The translations under genes were made by a program, and so were the position numbers. The notes beneath the pieces were generated by a model, which had not been told where the DNA came from, did no database searches, and saw nothing but the letters and a program-made list of their open reading frames with translations. A stretch of 51,192 bases of DNA from an uncultured Acholeplasmatales bacterium (GTDB taxonomy: Bacteria; Bacillota_I; Bacilli_A; Acholeplasmatales; Anaeroplasmataceae), in contig CALUXR010000012.1 of NCBI GenBank assembly GCA_944324795.1, forward strand, positions 1 to 51,192, written 5' to 3'. Below, in pieces: positions 17,233 to 26,508 of the stretch. The first letter of the stretch is position 1. The number at the start of each line of letters is the position of its first letter.

Positions 17233-18501
17233 CTAGCAAATACGCATTTCATCTTTGCCATTAAAGAAATGACAATTTTCTAAATCGATTGCTACTTGAA
17301 GTTTATCACCATCAGCCACTTTACGTTTAGAACTTATTACACTTATGATATGTGCTTCTTCAATATCAAAATGTACATTGCTTTCATGTCCAAGCATTTC
17401 TACCATATCTACATTAACACTCAATAAAGATTCTTGATGAGTTTTTATGAAGTCTTCTTCTAAATGAATTTCTTCTGGTCTAATACCAATTATTACTTTT
17501 TCAACTTGTGGGCCTTCAGGTTCTTTTTCTTCTACTGCAACTTCTGTAGGTTCTTCTTTTTTAGTTACATCTTTTTTATTTTCAGCTTCTAAAGCAGCTA
17601 CCTCTTCCTTAACTTTAGCTTCTTCAATTTCTCTTTGCTTTGCAAGTTCTATAGCTTCCTTAGATGTAATTAAACCAGCATTTTTAATAGCTTCAAATTT
17701 GCTAGTTGGTAATTTAATTTGATGAGAATCTGAATTAGTATGGAAAACTCCATCAGCAGTAACATAACCAGAAACGAAGTTCATCGGTGGAGTACCAATG
17801 AAACCACCAACAAAAACATTAGCTGGTTTTTCATAAATTTCTTCAGGTGTACCAACTTGTTGAATATGACCATCTTTCATAACAACGATTCTTGTAGCCA
17901 TTGTCATAGCTTCAATTTGGTCATGTGTTACATAAATTGAAGTCGCCCCAATTCTTTTATGAATACGGGCAATTTCAGTACGCATTTGGCCACGAAGTTT
18001 AGCATCTAGATTAGATAATGGTTCATCATATAAAAATACTTTAGCATCTCTTACGATAGCTCTACCAAGAGCTACTCTTTGACGTTGACCACCTGATAAA
18101 GCTTTAGGTTTACGTTGTAAATAAGGTTCAAGACCTAAAATGTGAGCAGCTTCATCTATTCTCCTTTTAATTTCATCTTTTGGAACTTTTCTTAATTTTA
18201 AACCAAAAGCCATATTATCATAAACTGACATATGTGGGAATAGGGCATATGATTGGAATACCATTGCGATACCTCTATTTTTAGGTAAAACATCATTCAT
18301 AAATTCCCCATCAATATATAATTCACCTGAAGAAATATCTTCAAGTCCGGCAATCATTCTAAGTGTTGTAGATTTACCACAACCAGAAGGACCAACCAAA
18401 ACAATAAAATCTTTATCTGCAATTTCTAGGTTGAAATCAAATACAGCTTGGTTTCCACCTGGATAAACTTTATTAACATTTTTTAATACAACTGTTGCCA
18501 T
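17233..18501 (-). CDS. msmK: MsmK/UgpC-type sugar ABC transporter ATPase with an acidic insertion
   Basis: 422 residues. All ABC motifs are intact: Walker [10 protein letters not shown] (38-46), Q-loop [11 protein letters not shown], signature [14 protein letters not shown], Walker [13 protein letters not shown], and [14 protein letters not shown]. The C-terminal OB-fold regulatory part ([11 protein letters not shown]) places it with MsmK/MalK energisers of sugar importers. Family members are usually 360-375 residues. Here an extra Glu/Lys-rich low-complexity stretch (about 273-335, with [20 protein letters not shown]) interrupts the regulatory domain. No other importer ATPase is present in the window, so it most likely powers the LplB/LplC-type permeases at 33945-35830, and perhaps others too. 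It is the last gene of the rpiR unit. Confidence 0.92.
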   Translation of the reverse strand: MATVVLKNVNKVYPGGNQAVFDFNLEIADKDFIVLVGPSGCGKSTTLRMIAGLEDISSGELYIDGEFMNDVLPKNRGIAMVFQSYALFPHMSVYDNMAFGLKLRKVPKDEIKRRIDEAAHILGLEPYLQRKPKALSGGQRQRVALGRAIVRDAKVFLYDEPLSNLDAKLRGQMRTEIARIHKRIGATSIYVTHDQIEAMTMATRIVVMKDGHIQQVGTPEEIYEKPANVFVGGFIGTPPMNFVSGYVTADGVFHTNSDSHQIKLPTSKFEAIKNAGLITSKEAIELAKQREIEEAKVKEEVAALEAENKKDVTKKEEPTEVAVEEKEPEGPQVEKVIIGIRPEEIHLEEDFIKTHQESLLSVNVDMVEMLGHESNVHFDIEEAHIISVISSKRKVADGDKLQVAIDLENCHFFNGKDEMRIC

Positions 18502-18522
18502 TGTTTCTCCTTTTATAAAATA

Positions 18523-19374
18523 CTATTTATTATTGTAAGTAATACTATAATAGGTTTTAAAGATAGAATTTTTATTTAATACTTGCAAATTATCTTTTTT
18601 TGCAATTTCATAAGCACTAGATATACTATCTGGCAAGCCATACCAACCTTCAATGCATAAAAATTTAGGGTTTCCTTCTGGTTCTTTTTGCCAAAAAGCA
18701 GTATATGGCATAGCATTATATATTCTAATACTACAACTATCTCCTAATATATCTATTATTTTTAAATCTTTATAGCATAATGTTCGTGGTATTATTAGCA
18801 TCTTAGATAAATCATTAAAACTCATTTTATTAAGTTTTACTAGATGAGTACCACTTGCATAAGCTTTTATAAAATCAACAGACTCATAGTTTTTTGAAAC
18901 TATACCTAATGAATAATTACCAAGCAATTGATTAAGACCAAAATAACTATAACCAGGGTGGATGCCTAAAGCAAAATACATTGTATTTTCGCCTTTATTT
19001 ACCACTTCAAAATTACAATTTATGGTATTATCAATCACTTCATAAATTATATCAAAGCAAAATTTAAAAGGATAAATTTCATATGTTTCACTACTATCTT
19101 TTAAACGAAGTCTAAGCTTTGTAGCAGTTTGTTCTACAATATTAAATTTACTTCTTTTAGCAAAACCATGAACTAAATTATGATATTTTTTTCCTTCATA
19201 AATATAACAATTATCTTTAAATGCCCCTACATTAGGAAAAAGAATTGGGCTTTGTTCCATCCATAAATCTTCTCTTTCCCATAATATATTAATGCCTTTT
19301 ATTTTAATATATTCTAGTTCTGCACCATCAATATTTATACCTACACTAATCAATTCATTTTTTATTTCAATCAT
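18523..19374 (-). CDS. Aldose 1-epimerase family protein (LacX-like)
   Basis: 283 residues of the LacX branch of aldose 1-epimerases: an ISVGINIDGAELEYIKIKG start, WEREDLWMEQSPILFPNVG, KYHNLVHGFAKRSKF, an ALGIHPGYSY motif with the likely catalytic His, and a C-terminal CIEGWYG. It is predicted to interconvert sugar anomers or act on a hexose derivative inside the cell. It overlaps the regulator's stop codon (ATGA) and precedes the MsmK gene by 21 nt. Its place in the locus suggests action on a sugar released from imported oligosaccharides. The true substrate is unknown. Confidence 0.85.
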   Translation of the reverse strand: MIEIKNELISVGINIDGAELEYIKIKGINILWEREDLWMEQSPILFPNVGAFKDNCYIYEGKKYHNLVHGFAKRSKFNIVEQTATKLRLRLKDSSETYEIYPFKFCFDIIYEVIDNTINCNFEVVNKGENTMYFALGIHPGYSYFGLNQLLGNYSLGIVSKNYESVDFIKAYASGTHLVKLNKMSFNDLSKMLIIPRTLCYKDLKIIDILGDSCSIRIYNAMPYTAFWQKEPEGNPKFLCIEGWYGLPDSISSAYEIAKKDNLQVLNKNSIFKTYYSITYNNK

Positions 19375-20189
19375 TTAATCACCGAATTAGTTACTAATTG
19401 ATTATAAACATGGCTCTTTTCAATATCTTTTAGAGCACAATTGGTAATTAAAACATCACTTATAAATACTTGAGAAATCTTTGAAGCAAAGAATCCTCCA
19501 TTAATATCATTTTCAAATCCTTTAGTTTGTAAAAAAACATCTGCATATTGTCTTAAAGTTGAATTATTATAATTAGAAATAACAATAACTTTAATATTTT
19601 TTTCTCTACATCTTTTAGCAATAGTTATTATTTCATGAGTTTCCCCAGAAAAAGAATATAACAATGCACAATATTCATCAGACATAATAGCTGTATACAT
19701 ATAACCAAAATGACTATCATCTAGTACTATTGCCGGAAGCCCAATCCTTAAACATTTGCTAAACATATCAAGAGCTGTAGTATGACTAATACCCATACCA
19801 GCAATAAAAACTTGTTTAGAAGCTAACATATAAGATGTGGCTTTTTCAATAGCTTCCATATCGATTGCTTCTTTAGTCGCGTTGATAACTTCAATCATAT
19901 TTTCATATATATTATCGATAAATGGACTATCTTTAATAATATGTAAATTTTCATAATTTTTATAAACAGCCATCTTAAAATTAGTAAAATTAGAATAACC
20001 TAATTTTTTAAAATATCTTACTACTGTTGCCTCACCAACATCTACTTTTTGCGCTATACTACTTAATGATTCATAGACAACTTGTAAAGGATTGGCTAAT
20101 ACAAAATCGTGAATCTTTTGTTCAGATTTTGAGAAAACTATATTATTAGGATTTAATACACTACTAAACTTTTTTAAATCAAACGCCAT
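19371..20189 (-). CDS. MurR/RpiR-family transcriptional regulator with SIS domain
   Basis: Start set at 20189 (MAFDLKKFSSVLNPNN), with GGTGAT just upstream. About 272 residues. The N-terminal RpiR helix-turn-helix is at about 15-77 (FSKSEQKIHDFVLANP, VGEATVVRYFKKLGY). The C-terminal SIS sugar-phosphate-binding domain is at about 125-255 (KQVFIAGMGISHTTALDM, CALLYSFSGETHEIITIAKR, KVIVISNY). These regulators respond to sugar phosphates or amino-sugar phosphates. It is embedded in a GAG/amino-sugar locus and has its own promoter. It is the best candidate to bind the ACTCCA-N16-TGGAGY elements at 37976 and 41280, an inference not testable here. Confidence 0.9.
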   Translation of the reverse strand: MAFDLKKFSSVLNPNNIVFSKSEQKIHDFVLANPLQVVYESLSSIAQKVDVGEATVVRYFKKLGYSNFTNFKMAVYKNYENLHIIKDSPFIDNIYENMIEVINATKEAIDMEAIEKATSYMLASKQVFIAGMGISHTTALDMFSKCLRIGLPAIVLDDSHFGYMYTAIMSDEYCALLYSFSGETHEIITIAKRCREKNIKVIVISNYNNSTLRQYADVFLQTKGFENDINGGFFASKISQVFISDVLITNCALKDIEKSHVYNQLVTNSVIK

Positions 20190-20225
20190 AAATATCACCA
20201 TTTATATAAATTTTTTCTTAACTTA

Positions 20226-20254
20226 ATTATACTACAAATAGTTTATTATGTCAT
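20226..20254 (-). promoter_or_regulatory. Promoter of the rpiR-lacX-msmK unit
   Basis: On the minus strand ATGACA (20249-20254), a 17-nt spacer and TATAAT (20226-20231). No terminator is seen between the beta-helix gene (stop at 20257) and this promoter, so read-through from the long lyase operon can add to its expression. Confidence 0.78.
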
Positions 20255-20256
20255 TT

Positions 20257-22830
20257 TTAAATAGTCACATTAACTAAAATATTAGTCATAAAACCATATT
20301 CATCTATTATTGTAAGTGCGTGCAATCCCTTTTTTAAAGCTTTAATTTCTAAAGTTTCTAAATTAATTTCTAAATCATTTTTATTATAAACAATTTGATA
20401 ATTTATTTTTGAATCATTAAATTTAAAATTTAATTTAGTTTTTTCATTCAATTTTAAATTTATATCAGTTACACTAACAAAATTATCTATAACTTCTATT
20501 TGATAATTAATAATAATATTATTATCAATATCATTAATTATTAAATTATAATTTCCATCATCTAAAGGAGTAATGATATTATCTTTTATATTTAATTTAG
20601 TTTTATCATAATCATAAGTAACATTATTAGATAAAGATAGATTTTTTAAATCTATATTATCATTAATAGTTATTTTTTCTTTAATATTAATATTTAAATC
20701 ATTAGAGACTACAACATTAAAACATTTTGTAATCTTACTATTATTTTCTACTACCTTAACGCTATGTATACCACTTGCTAGAGGAGTGATATTAAAATTA
20801 TCATCAATAATCAAATAATTAGGATAATAATCAAAGGTAAAATCAACTAAACAACCTTCTTCATAATCAATATTTATTTTTTTAGTTTCTCCTAAATTAA
20901 TATTTAAATCATTAACATTAAAATCTTCGATTAAACCATCATCAATAGTTAAATTTACTTTAATTAATAAACCACCACAATTGATGTTAAATGTTGTATT
21001 ACCAACAATTTTAGGTTTAATTGTAATATCGTTATTAGCAAGAGATATATCAACATAACTAGAATTAAAACTACCACAAGCTAAAGATGAAAACATACTT
21101 AAATCTAGATAATTAGATATTTTAACTTCATCATAATAATAAACTTTTATATCTAATTTGCTGGGGATATAAAATTGATTAATACGGTATTTTAGAGAAG
21201 GAATTTCTAAAGCTGTCTCACTATATTCTAAAGCATTAATATAAGTTGTTGAATTAGTTGTTTCTAATAATTCATAATCTGTATCAAGATTAATAATTTC
21301 ATTATTATATTTTTTATTATTTAAATATAAATTATCACCAACTAATTTACCTTCATTGATCTTAATACTTGCTTTATCTAGATTTAACAAACTATAAACA
21401 TCAATATCATTATATAATTCTAAATTAGGATAAATATACTTATTAGTACCATCACCTAAAGAACAGACTGCCCTTATACCCATCTCTTCACCTAAATAAT
21501 TAGTATTATTTAAAATGTTGATATTAGAATAATTACCTTCACCTTCAATACGCATTTCTTCATTCTTTAATCCGAGCGATATAAATTTATTATTTTCAAC
21601 TGTTAAATTAGTTATTGTTGATGAAGAAATATAATTTCTAAAATAGATTGAAAAATCGATAGTTGGATATTTAGCTAGTTCATAACCATCTAAAGATTCA
21701 TTTAATCTAAGAGTTGAAAAATCTTGATTTAATAAGATATTTTCTGCACAATAAGTATCATTAAATATATTAACATTTGATCCTGTTTGAATATAAAATA
21801 AGATCATTGAATCTTCAAATATATTGCGATAAACTAAGGCTTTTTCACCATTCCTTATCTTTAAACCACCATCTTGATTCTTATTTTGTCCTTTAAAATA
21901 ATTACCAACTACCACTAAATTATTATATTCTTTAGCATAAATAATGTGGTCTCGATTATAACCTAAAGTAGCACCTTCACCACGTTCATATTCTACTTCT
22001 ACAATATCTTTATTTAGGCTAAAATGATTGCCTTTAATTAAAGTATTTGTATCACCACTAACTACATTTATACAAGTCATAAAGTAGCCTTGATTACTGT
22101 TACTATTATATGAATCTAGTTTTATTACTTTTTCTTTTAATGCTTTAGTTTTATCACTTACAATACTATTATCAATATCAGCAATTAAACCAAAATAATT
22201 ATCATTGATAGTGAAATCATAACTTTTATATACTGCAATTCCTCTACCTAAACTATTTTCATCTCTTAAAAATAGATTAGAAGAAATATTACCATTTGTT
22301 TTACTTTTTAAAATATAATAACCAGTCAATTCACCACCATTTTTATTATTGCTGTCTGGTTTTAAACCAGAATCAATATTTATATCTACCTTTTTAGCAT
22401 TTATGAAGATATTTTCTTCAATTGACCAGTTTGTAGAATTGGCATTTTGAGAATAGATAGTAACATTATCAAAAATAATATTTTTAATAGTTATGTCTTT
22501 AGTATTTTCTCCATCAAAAATATTAACTTGATAATCGCCATTAATTCCTCTAAAAATGGTTTGTTCTGCCCCTATTAATGATACGCCATCTACTAAAGTA
22601 ATACTTTCTTTTAAGATATATATACCATCATTAAAATAAGCATCTTTATTTTCATCCTTACAAATAGTTAAGAATTTTTCTATTTCTTTACTATTATCTT
22701 TACCATCAACTAATATTATGTAATCTTTAGCTTGTAGGTAAGCTTCATCTATTGCTTTAACAGTATTAGAAAATATACTGACGGAGATTATAAGTAATAA
22801 AGAATAAATTAAAATCTTAAACTTCTTCAT
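20257..22830 (-). CDS. Secreted right-handed beta-helix protein (candidate polysaccharide lyase)
   Basis: 857 residues with a clear signal peptide (KFKILIYSLLLIISVSIFSNTVKA). Residues about 35-480 are a parallel beta-helix built from short Asn-rich turns (IDNSIVSD, DFTINDNYFGLI, NLVVVGNYFKG, ALVYRNIFED). The segment GYNRDHIIYAKEY...DGGLKIRNGEKALVYRNIF, rich in Lys/Arg, recalls PL6-type lyases such as chondroitinase B, but I cannot confirm catalytic residues. The C-terminal third looks like Ig-like beta repeats without a membrane anchor. It overlaps the PL8 gene's 3' end by 14 nt, so it belongs to the GAG operon. The enzymatic role is likely but unproven. Confidence 0.78.
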   Translation of the reverse strand: MKKFKILIYSLLLIISVSIFSNTVKAIDEAYLQAKDYIILVDGKDNSKEIEKFLTICKDENKDAYFNDGIYILKESITLVDGVSLIGAEQTIFRGINGDYQVNIFDGENTKDITIKNIIFDNVTIYSQNANSTNWSIEENIFINAKKVDINIDSGLKPDSNNKNGGELTGYYILKSKTNGNISSNLFLRDENSLGRGIAVYKSYDFTINDNYFGLIADIDNSIVSDKTKALKEKVIKLDSYNSNSNQGYFMTCINVVSGDTNTLIKGNHFSLNKDIVEVEYERGEGATLGYNRDHIIYAKEYNNLVVVGNYFKGQNKNQDGGLKIRNGEKALVYRNIFEDSMILFYIQTGSNVNIFNDTYCAENILLNQDFSTLRLNESLDGYELAKYPTIDFSIYFRNYISSSTITNLTVENNKFISLGLKNEEMRIEGEGNYSNINILNNTNYLGEEMGIRAVCSLGDGTNKYIYPNLELYNDIDVYSLLNLDKASIKINEGKLVGDNLYLNNKKYNNEIINLDTDYELLETTNSTTYINALEYSETALEIPSLKYRINQFYIPSKLDIKVYYYDEVKISNYLDLSMFSSLACGSFNSSYVDISLANNDITIKPKIVGNTTFNINCGGLLIKVNLTIDDGLIEDFNVNDLNINLGETKKINIDYEEGCLVDFTFDYYPNYLIIDDNFNITPLASGIHSVKVVENNSKITKCFNVVVSNDLNINIKEKITINDNIDLKNLSLSNNVTYDYDKTKLNIKDNIITPLDDGNYNLIINDIDNNIIINYQIEVIDNFVSVTDINLKLNEKTKLNFKFNDSKINYQIVYNKNDLEINLETLEIKALKKGLHALTIIDEYGFMTNILVNVTI

Positions 22831-24898
22831 TCTTCCTCCTATATTCGATAAGGTGCTCTAATTCATCATTTATAATGATGTTTCTAGGTCCTATATAACC
22901 ATCAATTTCTATTTTTAAGCCTATAAGTTGACGTATTCCTGTAGAAACATTAACTATAACTTTGTCATCTAAATATTTAAATATTAATGCACATCTACCA
23001 TTTACTCTAATGTTTTTATATTCAATTTCTCTATTTGTGAAATTATTTAAGAAGATATAATTATTATATTCTAATGCATGATAATTATTTTCCATTACTA
23101 ATAAATATTTATCATCACATTTTTTATAATTTGGATATATTTGATAACTATAATTTTTAACATTTTCTAATATAAGTCTAATACCCTTTATTTCTTCTTC
23201 ATTTTTATTTTCTTTTATATTTAATTCACTATATGATCTCTTTTCATTATAATTTATTAATTTTGCCTTCTCTACGCCTTTTATTACTAATTTACCACTT
23301 TTAGCAATATCGTTAAATTTAATAATATTATAATCATCATAAATAGTGTGATGTAAGTTTTCACCTTTAATATTTGAACCAACCATAACAAATGAATTTG
23401 GTAATACAAATCTTGAGAAATTGCCTTTATAACTAGCATTACTTTTAAAATAGACATTTAACAAATTATCTAAGACTACACCTATACTATAATTCTTTTT
23501 ATAAATTTTATTTGGCTCTTCAACATCTAAGTTATTAGTTGAACCATTTCTATAAAATGGATTTATTCTTATAACATCTTTTTTATTTTCATTGTTATAA
23601 TAAATATCAAAAGTTCCATTTGCTTCATAATATCCTAATAAATTTTCACCATTTATAGCTTCATAATTAGCAATATAAGCTGAATTATTGTTAAAAGATA
23701 TCAAATAATCATTGTTACGATAAATATATCTATCCATATAATTAAAAGCCTTAACTAATAAATTATATTCATTGTTTTCTAAGTCAATTAATAATTTATT
23801 TAAATAATTATCATTACTTATTTCTTTTAAAGTCTTGATAGATTTAACAATTATTTTATAACTATAATTACTATTTAAAATTTTCCTTGATACTGCTCTA
23901 CCTCTAACTGATTCTATAGCATATTTATTATATAAAAATGGTTCATAACTAGTTTTAATCAAATTTATAATAATATTTAAATAATTAGTTATATCATAAT
24001 TACATACTTTAAAGATTTTTAATAATTTAGCTAAAGAATTTAATAACACTTCACCATATGAGGCATTATAAGGTATATTTTTATGTTGAATAAATGAGCC
24101 ATCAAGATAAAAACCATCATCTTTTTTTGTATAAATTATTGTTCTTTTAATTAAATTGAATAAATAATTTAAAGTTTTAGTATCTTCTATCATTATTCCT
24201 TTTAATAAAGCAATATAAATATTATCGGCTAGATTAGCATATGTCGCTATTTCATATTTTTGATTTGGCCAATTACGTCTATAAAAGATATATAAGGCAT
24301 TAGGAGCATAAAAATTTATAATATTTAAATACTTAAATATCTCTTCTTTTTCTAAATCATTATATAACAATAATAATGTTTCAGTTAAAACTCTAGGAAT
24401 ACCTATTTCATAAGGCCACCAATTACCACTATAATTAGTTTTACCTGTATAATAATTATTTATAACAAAACTAAGAGCGTATTTAATATTTTGTAATAAA
24501 TCATTATCTTTATTATCTTTATAATGTAGGGCCATATTAAATATTCTTTTTAAACAAGTATAAGTATTATCTCCTGTATTTTCTAATATATCTAAATATA
24601 GCTTATTTTGATTTTTAATAATCGGAATAATTTCTTGTTTTTTAATATTTAATCTATAATTTTCATAAAATGATAAATATTTATTTTTATATAAAGCTAT
24701 TTTAATTTTAATATTAGGATTATCTTCAATAAATAAATTAGAAAATGAACCTAGATAGATAGCATAAGTTGCTTTATTAGATAAATAAACATAATCTTCT
24801 TTACCATCAATAATATATTTAATTTTAAATAAATCTTGATCACTATTTAACCTAATAAAACAGATAAAATTGCCTTTTTTCTTATTTTTTACATCCAT
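22817..24898 (-). CDS. Polysaccharide lyase family 8 (hyaluronate/chondroitin lyase-like), no signal peptide
   Basis: 693 residues. PL8 signatures are plain. GNWWPYEIGIPRVLTETLLLL carries the catalytic-type Asn (about 159). DGFYLDGSFIQHKNIPYNASYG carries the His (about 269) and the Tyr nine residues on, the same spacing as His399/Tyr408 of the pneumococcal enzyme. RGRAVSRKIL (about 331) gives the active-site Arg. A beta-rich C-terminal half follows. PL8 enzymes are normally exported, but the N-terminus here (MDVKNKKKGNFICFIRL) is not a signal peptide and no anchor is seen, so it may act in the cytoplasm on imported oligosaccharides. The start is supported by GGAG upstream. Confidence 0.9.
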   Translation of the reverse strand: MDVKNKKKGNFICFIRLNSDQDLFKIKYIIDGKEDYVYLSNKATYAIYLGSFSNLFIEDNPNIKIKIALYKNKYLSFYENYRLNIKKQEIIPIIKNQNKLYLDILENTGDNTYTCLKRIFNMALHYKDNKDNDLLQNIKYALSFVINNYYTGKTNYSGNWWPYEIGIPRVLTETLLLLYNDLEKEEIFKYLNIINFYAPNALYIFYRRNWPNQKYEIATYANLADNIYIALLKGIMIEDTKTLNYLFNLIKRTIIYTKKDDGFYLDGSFIQHKNIPYNASYGEVLLNSLAKLLKIFKVCNYDITNYLNIIINLIKTSYEPFLYNKYAIESVRGRAVSRKILNSNYSYKIIVKSIKTLKEISNDNYLNKLLIDLENNEYNLLVKAFNYMDRYIYRNNDYLISFNNNSAYIANYEAINGENLLGYYEANGTFDIYYNNENKKDVIRINPFYRNGSTNNLDVEEPNKIYKKNYSIGVVLDNLLNVYFKSNASYKGNFSRFVLPNSFVMVGSNIKGENLHHTIYDDYNIIKFNDIAKSGKLVIKGVEKAKLINYNEKRSYSELNIKENKNEEEIKGIRLILENVKNYSYQIYPNYKKCDDKYLLVMENNYHALEYNNYIFLNNFTNREIEYKNIRVNGRCALIFKYLDDKVIVNVSTGIRQLIGLKIEIDGYIGPRNIIINDELEHLIEYRRKNEEV

Positions 24899-24930
24899 CT
24901 AGGTCATCTCCATTTTTTATTTATTATTTA

Positions 24931-26508
24931 TTATTTATTTTTTTCATCAACTATACGTTGTAATACATCGATTACATTTTGAGAACCAGCACTTTGAATA
25001 GATTGTTTAAATAAATTCCATTCTTGGTCGCTTATTGCTGTTCCTCTTTTAATCCATGTTGCTACATTTTGATTTAATAATTCAGCTATTGAAGATTTAG
25101 CCGCATTAACAGCTGTATAATCAGTAGTTAATAATTTAGCGTTTGGATAAATTAAGTCATTATATCCTTTATTTAAGTATTGATCGTAATCTTCCATCGC
25201 TTTTGCAGCTTCAGGAGATAGCCAAGCTTCTTCATAAGCAAAATCTTGAACACCTGGAGCTTGTAATTGAGCACCTCTAGCATATAAGTTAGCTAAAGCA
25301 GTTGCGTTATCGTTGATAATATTATCTGTATATTTAAAACTTCCATCAGCTTCAACAGTATAATCTTCACCTTCTACACCCCAGTTAGATAAGTTTTTAC
25401 CTTCTTCAGTGAAGAAGAAATCGATCCATTTAATTAAATTAATTTGATCTTCTTCAGGTAGGTCAGCATTAATAGCTGTAACATTACCAATTAATTTACG
25501 AGTAGTAGGTTCTAATCTAGTACCATCTTCCCTAATTGGAGGTAAGAAACAATAAACTTCAAAATCTTCAACTAAGTTAGAAGCATAAACATCACTATTA
25601 AATGAATATGTTGTACCAATCCAGTCATGAGTTACACCACCACTGTTTTGAGCATAATAAGTAACACGTTTATCATCTGTAGATTCATTTAATATTTCTG
25701 TATTAATTATGCCCTTAGCTGCCCAATCGATTATATGATTTAATGCATCATGGAATTCATCTTCTAAAATACCATAATGAACTTTACCATTTTCATCTAA
25801 ATAATAATCAGCTGTACCACCCCATAAAGCAGCAAGTTCACTAATTACAAAGTCAGTATCACGATCAAAGTATGGATACCAACCTGTAGCAGTTGGGTTA
25901 ATTAGATTCTTGTTATCAACAAAAGCTTTTAATAATTCTTCAAATGTAGCTACAGTCATATTATCTAAACTAGCTTTTAATTCTTCATCTGTTGAACCAC
26001 TAATACCTTTTGGCAATTTATTATTGTCTCTTAAAATTCTAACCCAGTCTAAACGAACAAAATAACCTTTTGCAGTTAGACCATCAGTATAGAAAGGAAT
26101 ACCATAAATTTTACCATCTGAAGCAGTAGCCCATTCTTTTTGTTCAGGATTTGCATCAAAATAAGCTTTTAAATTAGGAGCATGTTCTTCAATTAAATTT
26201 GTTAAATCAGCAAACATACCTTCTCTTAAAGCTGAAGCTTCAATTGTATCTTGGTCATTAACAACTAAATCAATATCAGCTGCTTGTAATGTATAAACTG
26301 AATCATAGTTTGTATCATATGTTTGAAGAATCCCTTCAAGTTCTATACCAGCATATTCATTTGCTCTTTGGAAAACTGGCATATTTTCATCATACACTAC
26401 ATTTTCTTGATATAAGAAAATTGTATATGTATCACCACTACCACCACAAGAGCCTAAAATTAAGGCTCCTGCAGTAATACCTAAAGCTGTTAAACATTTT
26501 TTAAACAT
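24931..26508 (-). CDS. Extracellular sugar-binding lipoprotein of an ABC importer
   Basis: Start set at 26508 (MFKKCLTALGITAGALILGSC), which gives a proper lipobox L-G-S-C; an upstream ATG at 26544 would add 12 residues ahead of the signal. About 525 residues. It is a large solute-binding protein of the LplA-like kind, with NMPVFQRANEYAGIELE, a DIDLVVNDQD region, KIYGIPFYTDGLTAKGYFVRLDWV and a C-terminal WIDFFFTEEGKNLSNWGVEGEDY. This type pairs with LplB/LplC permeases, here at 33945-35830. Related proteins in Streptobacillus bind unsaturated GAG disaccharides. Its gene lies between the heparinase-like and PL8 genes, so oligosaccharide capture is likely. Confidence 0.9.
   Translation of the reverse strand: MFKKCLTALGITAGALILGSCGGSGDTYTIFLYQENVVYDENMPVFQRANEYAGIELEGILQTYDTNYDSVYTLQAADIDLVVNDQDTIEASALREGMFADLTNLIEEHAPNLKAYFDANPEQKEWATASDGKIYGIPFYTDGLTAKGYFVRLDWVRILRDNNKLPKGISGSTDEELKASLDNMTVATFEELLKAFVDNKNLINPTATGWYPYFDRDTDFVISELAALWGGTADYYLDENGKVHYGILEDEFHDALNHIIDWAAKGIINTEILNESTDDKRVTYYAQNSGGVTHDWIGTTYSFNSDVYASNLVEDFEVYCFLPPIREDGTRLEPTTRKLIGNVTAINADLPEEDQINLIKWIDFFFTEEGKNLSNWGVEGEDYTVEADGSFKYTDNIINDNATALANLYARGAQLQAPGVQDFAYEEAWLSPEAAKAMEDYDQYLNKGYNDLIYPNAKLLTTDYTAVNAAKSSIAELLNQNVATWIKRGTAISDQEWNLFKQSIQSAGSQNVIDVLQRIVDEKNK

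Noticed and set aside
26289-26477. Short plus-strand ORFs opposite the binding-protein, heparinase and LamG genes (for example 26289-26477, 28159-28428, 32177-32440).
   Set aside because: They are antisense to long genes with clear domains, have no ribosome binding site and have compositions explained by the opposite strand.
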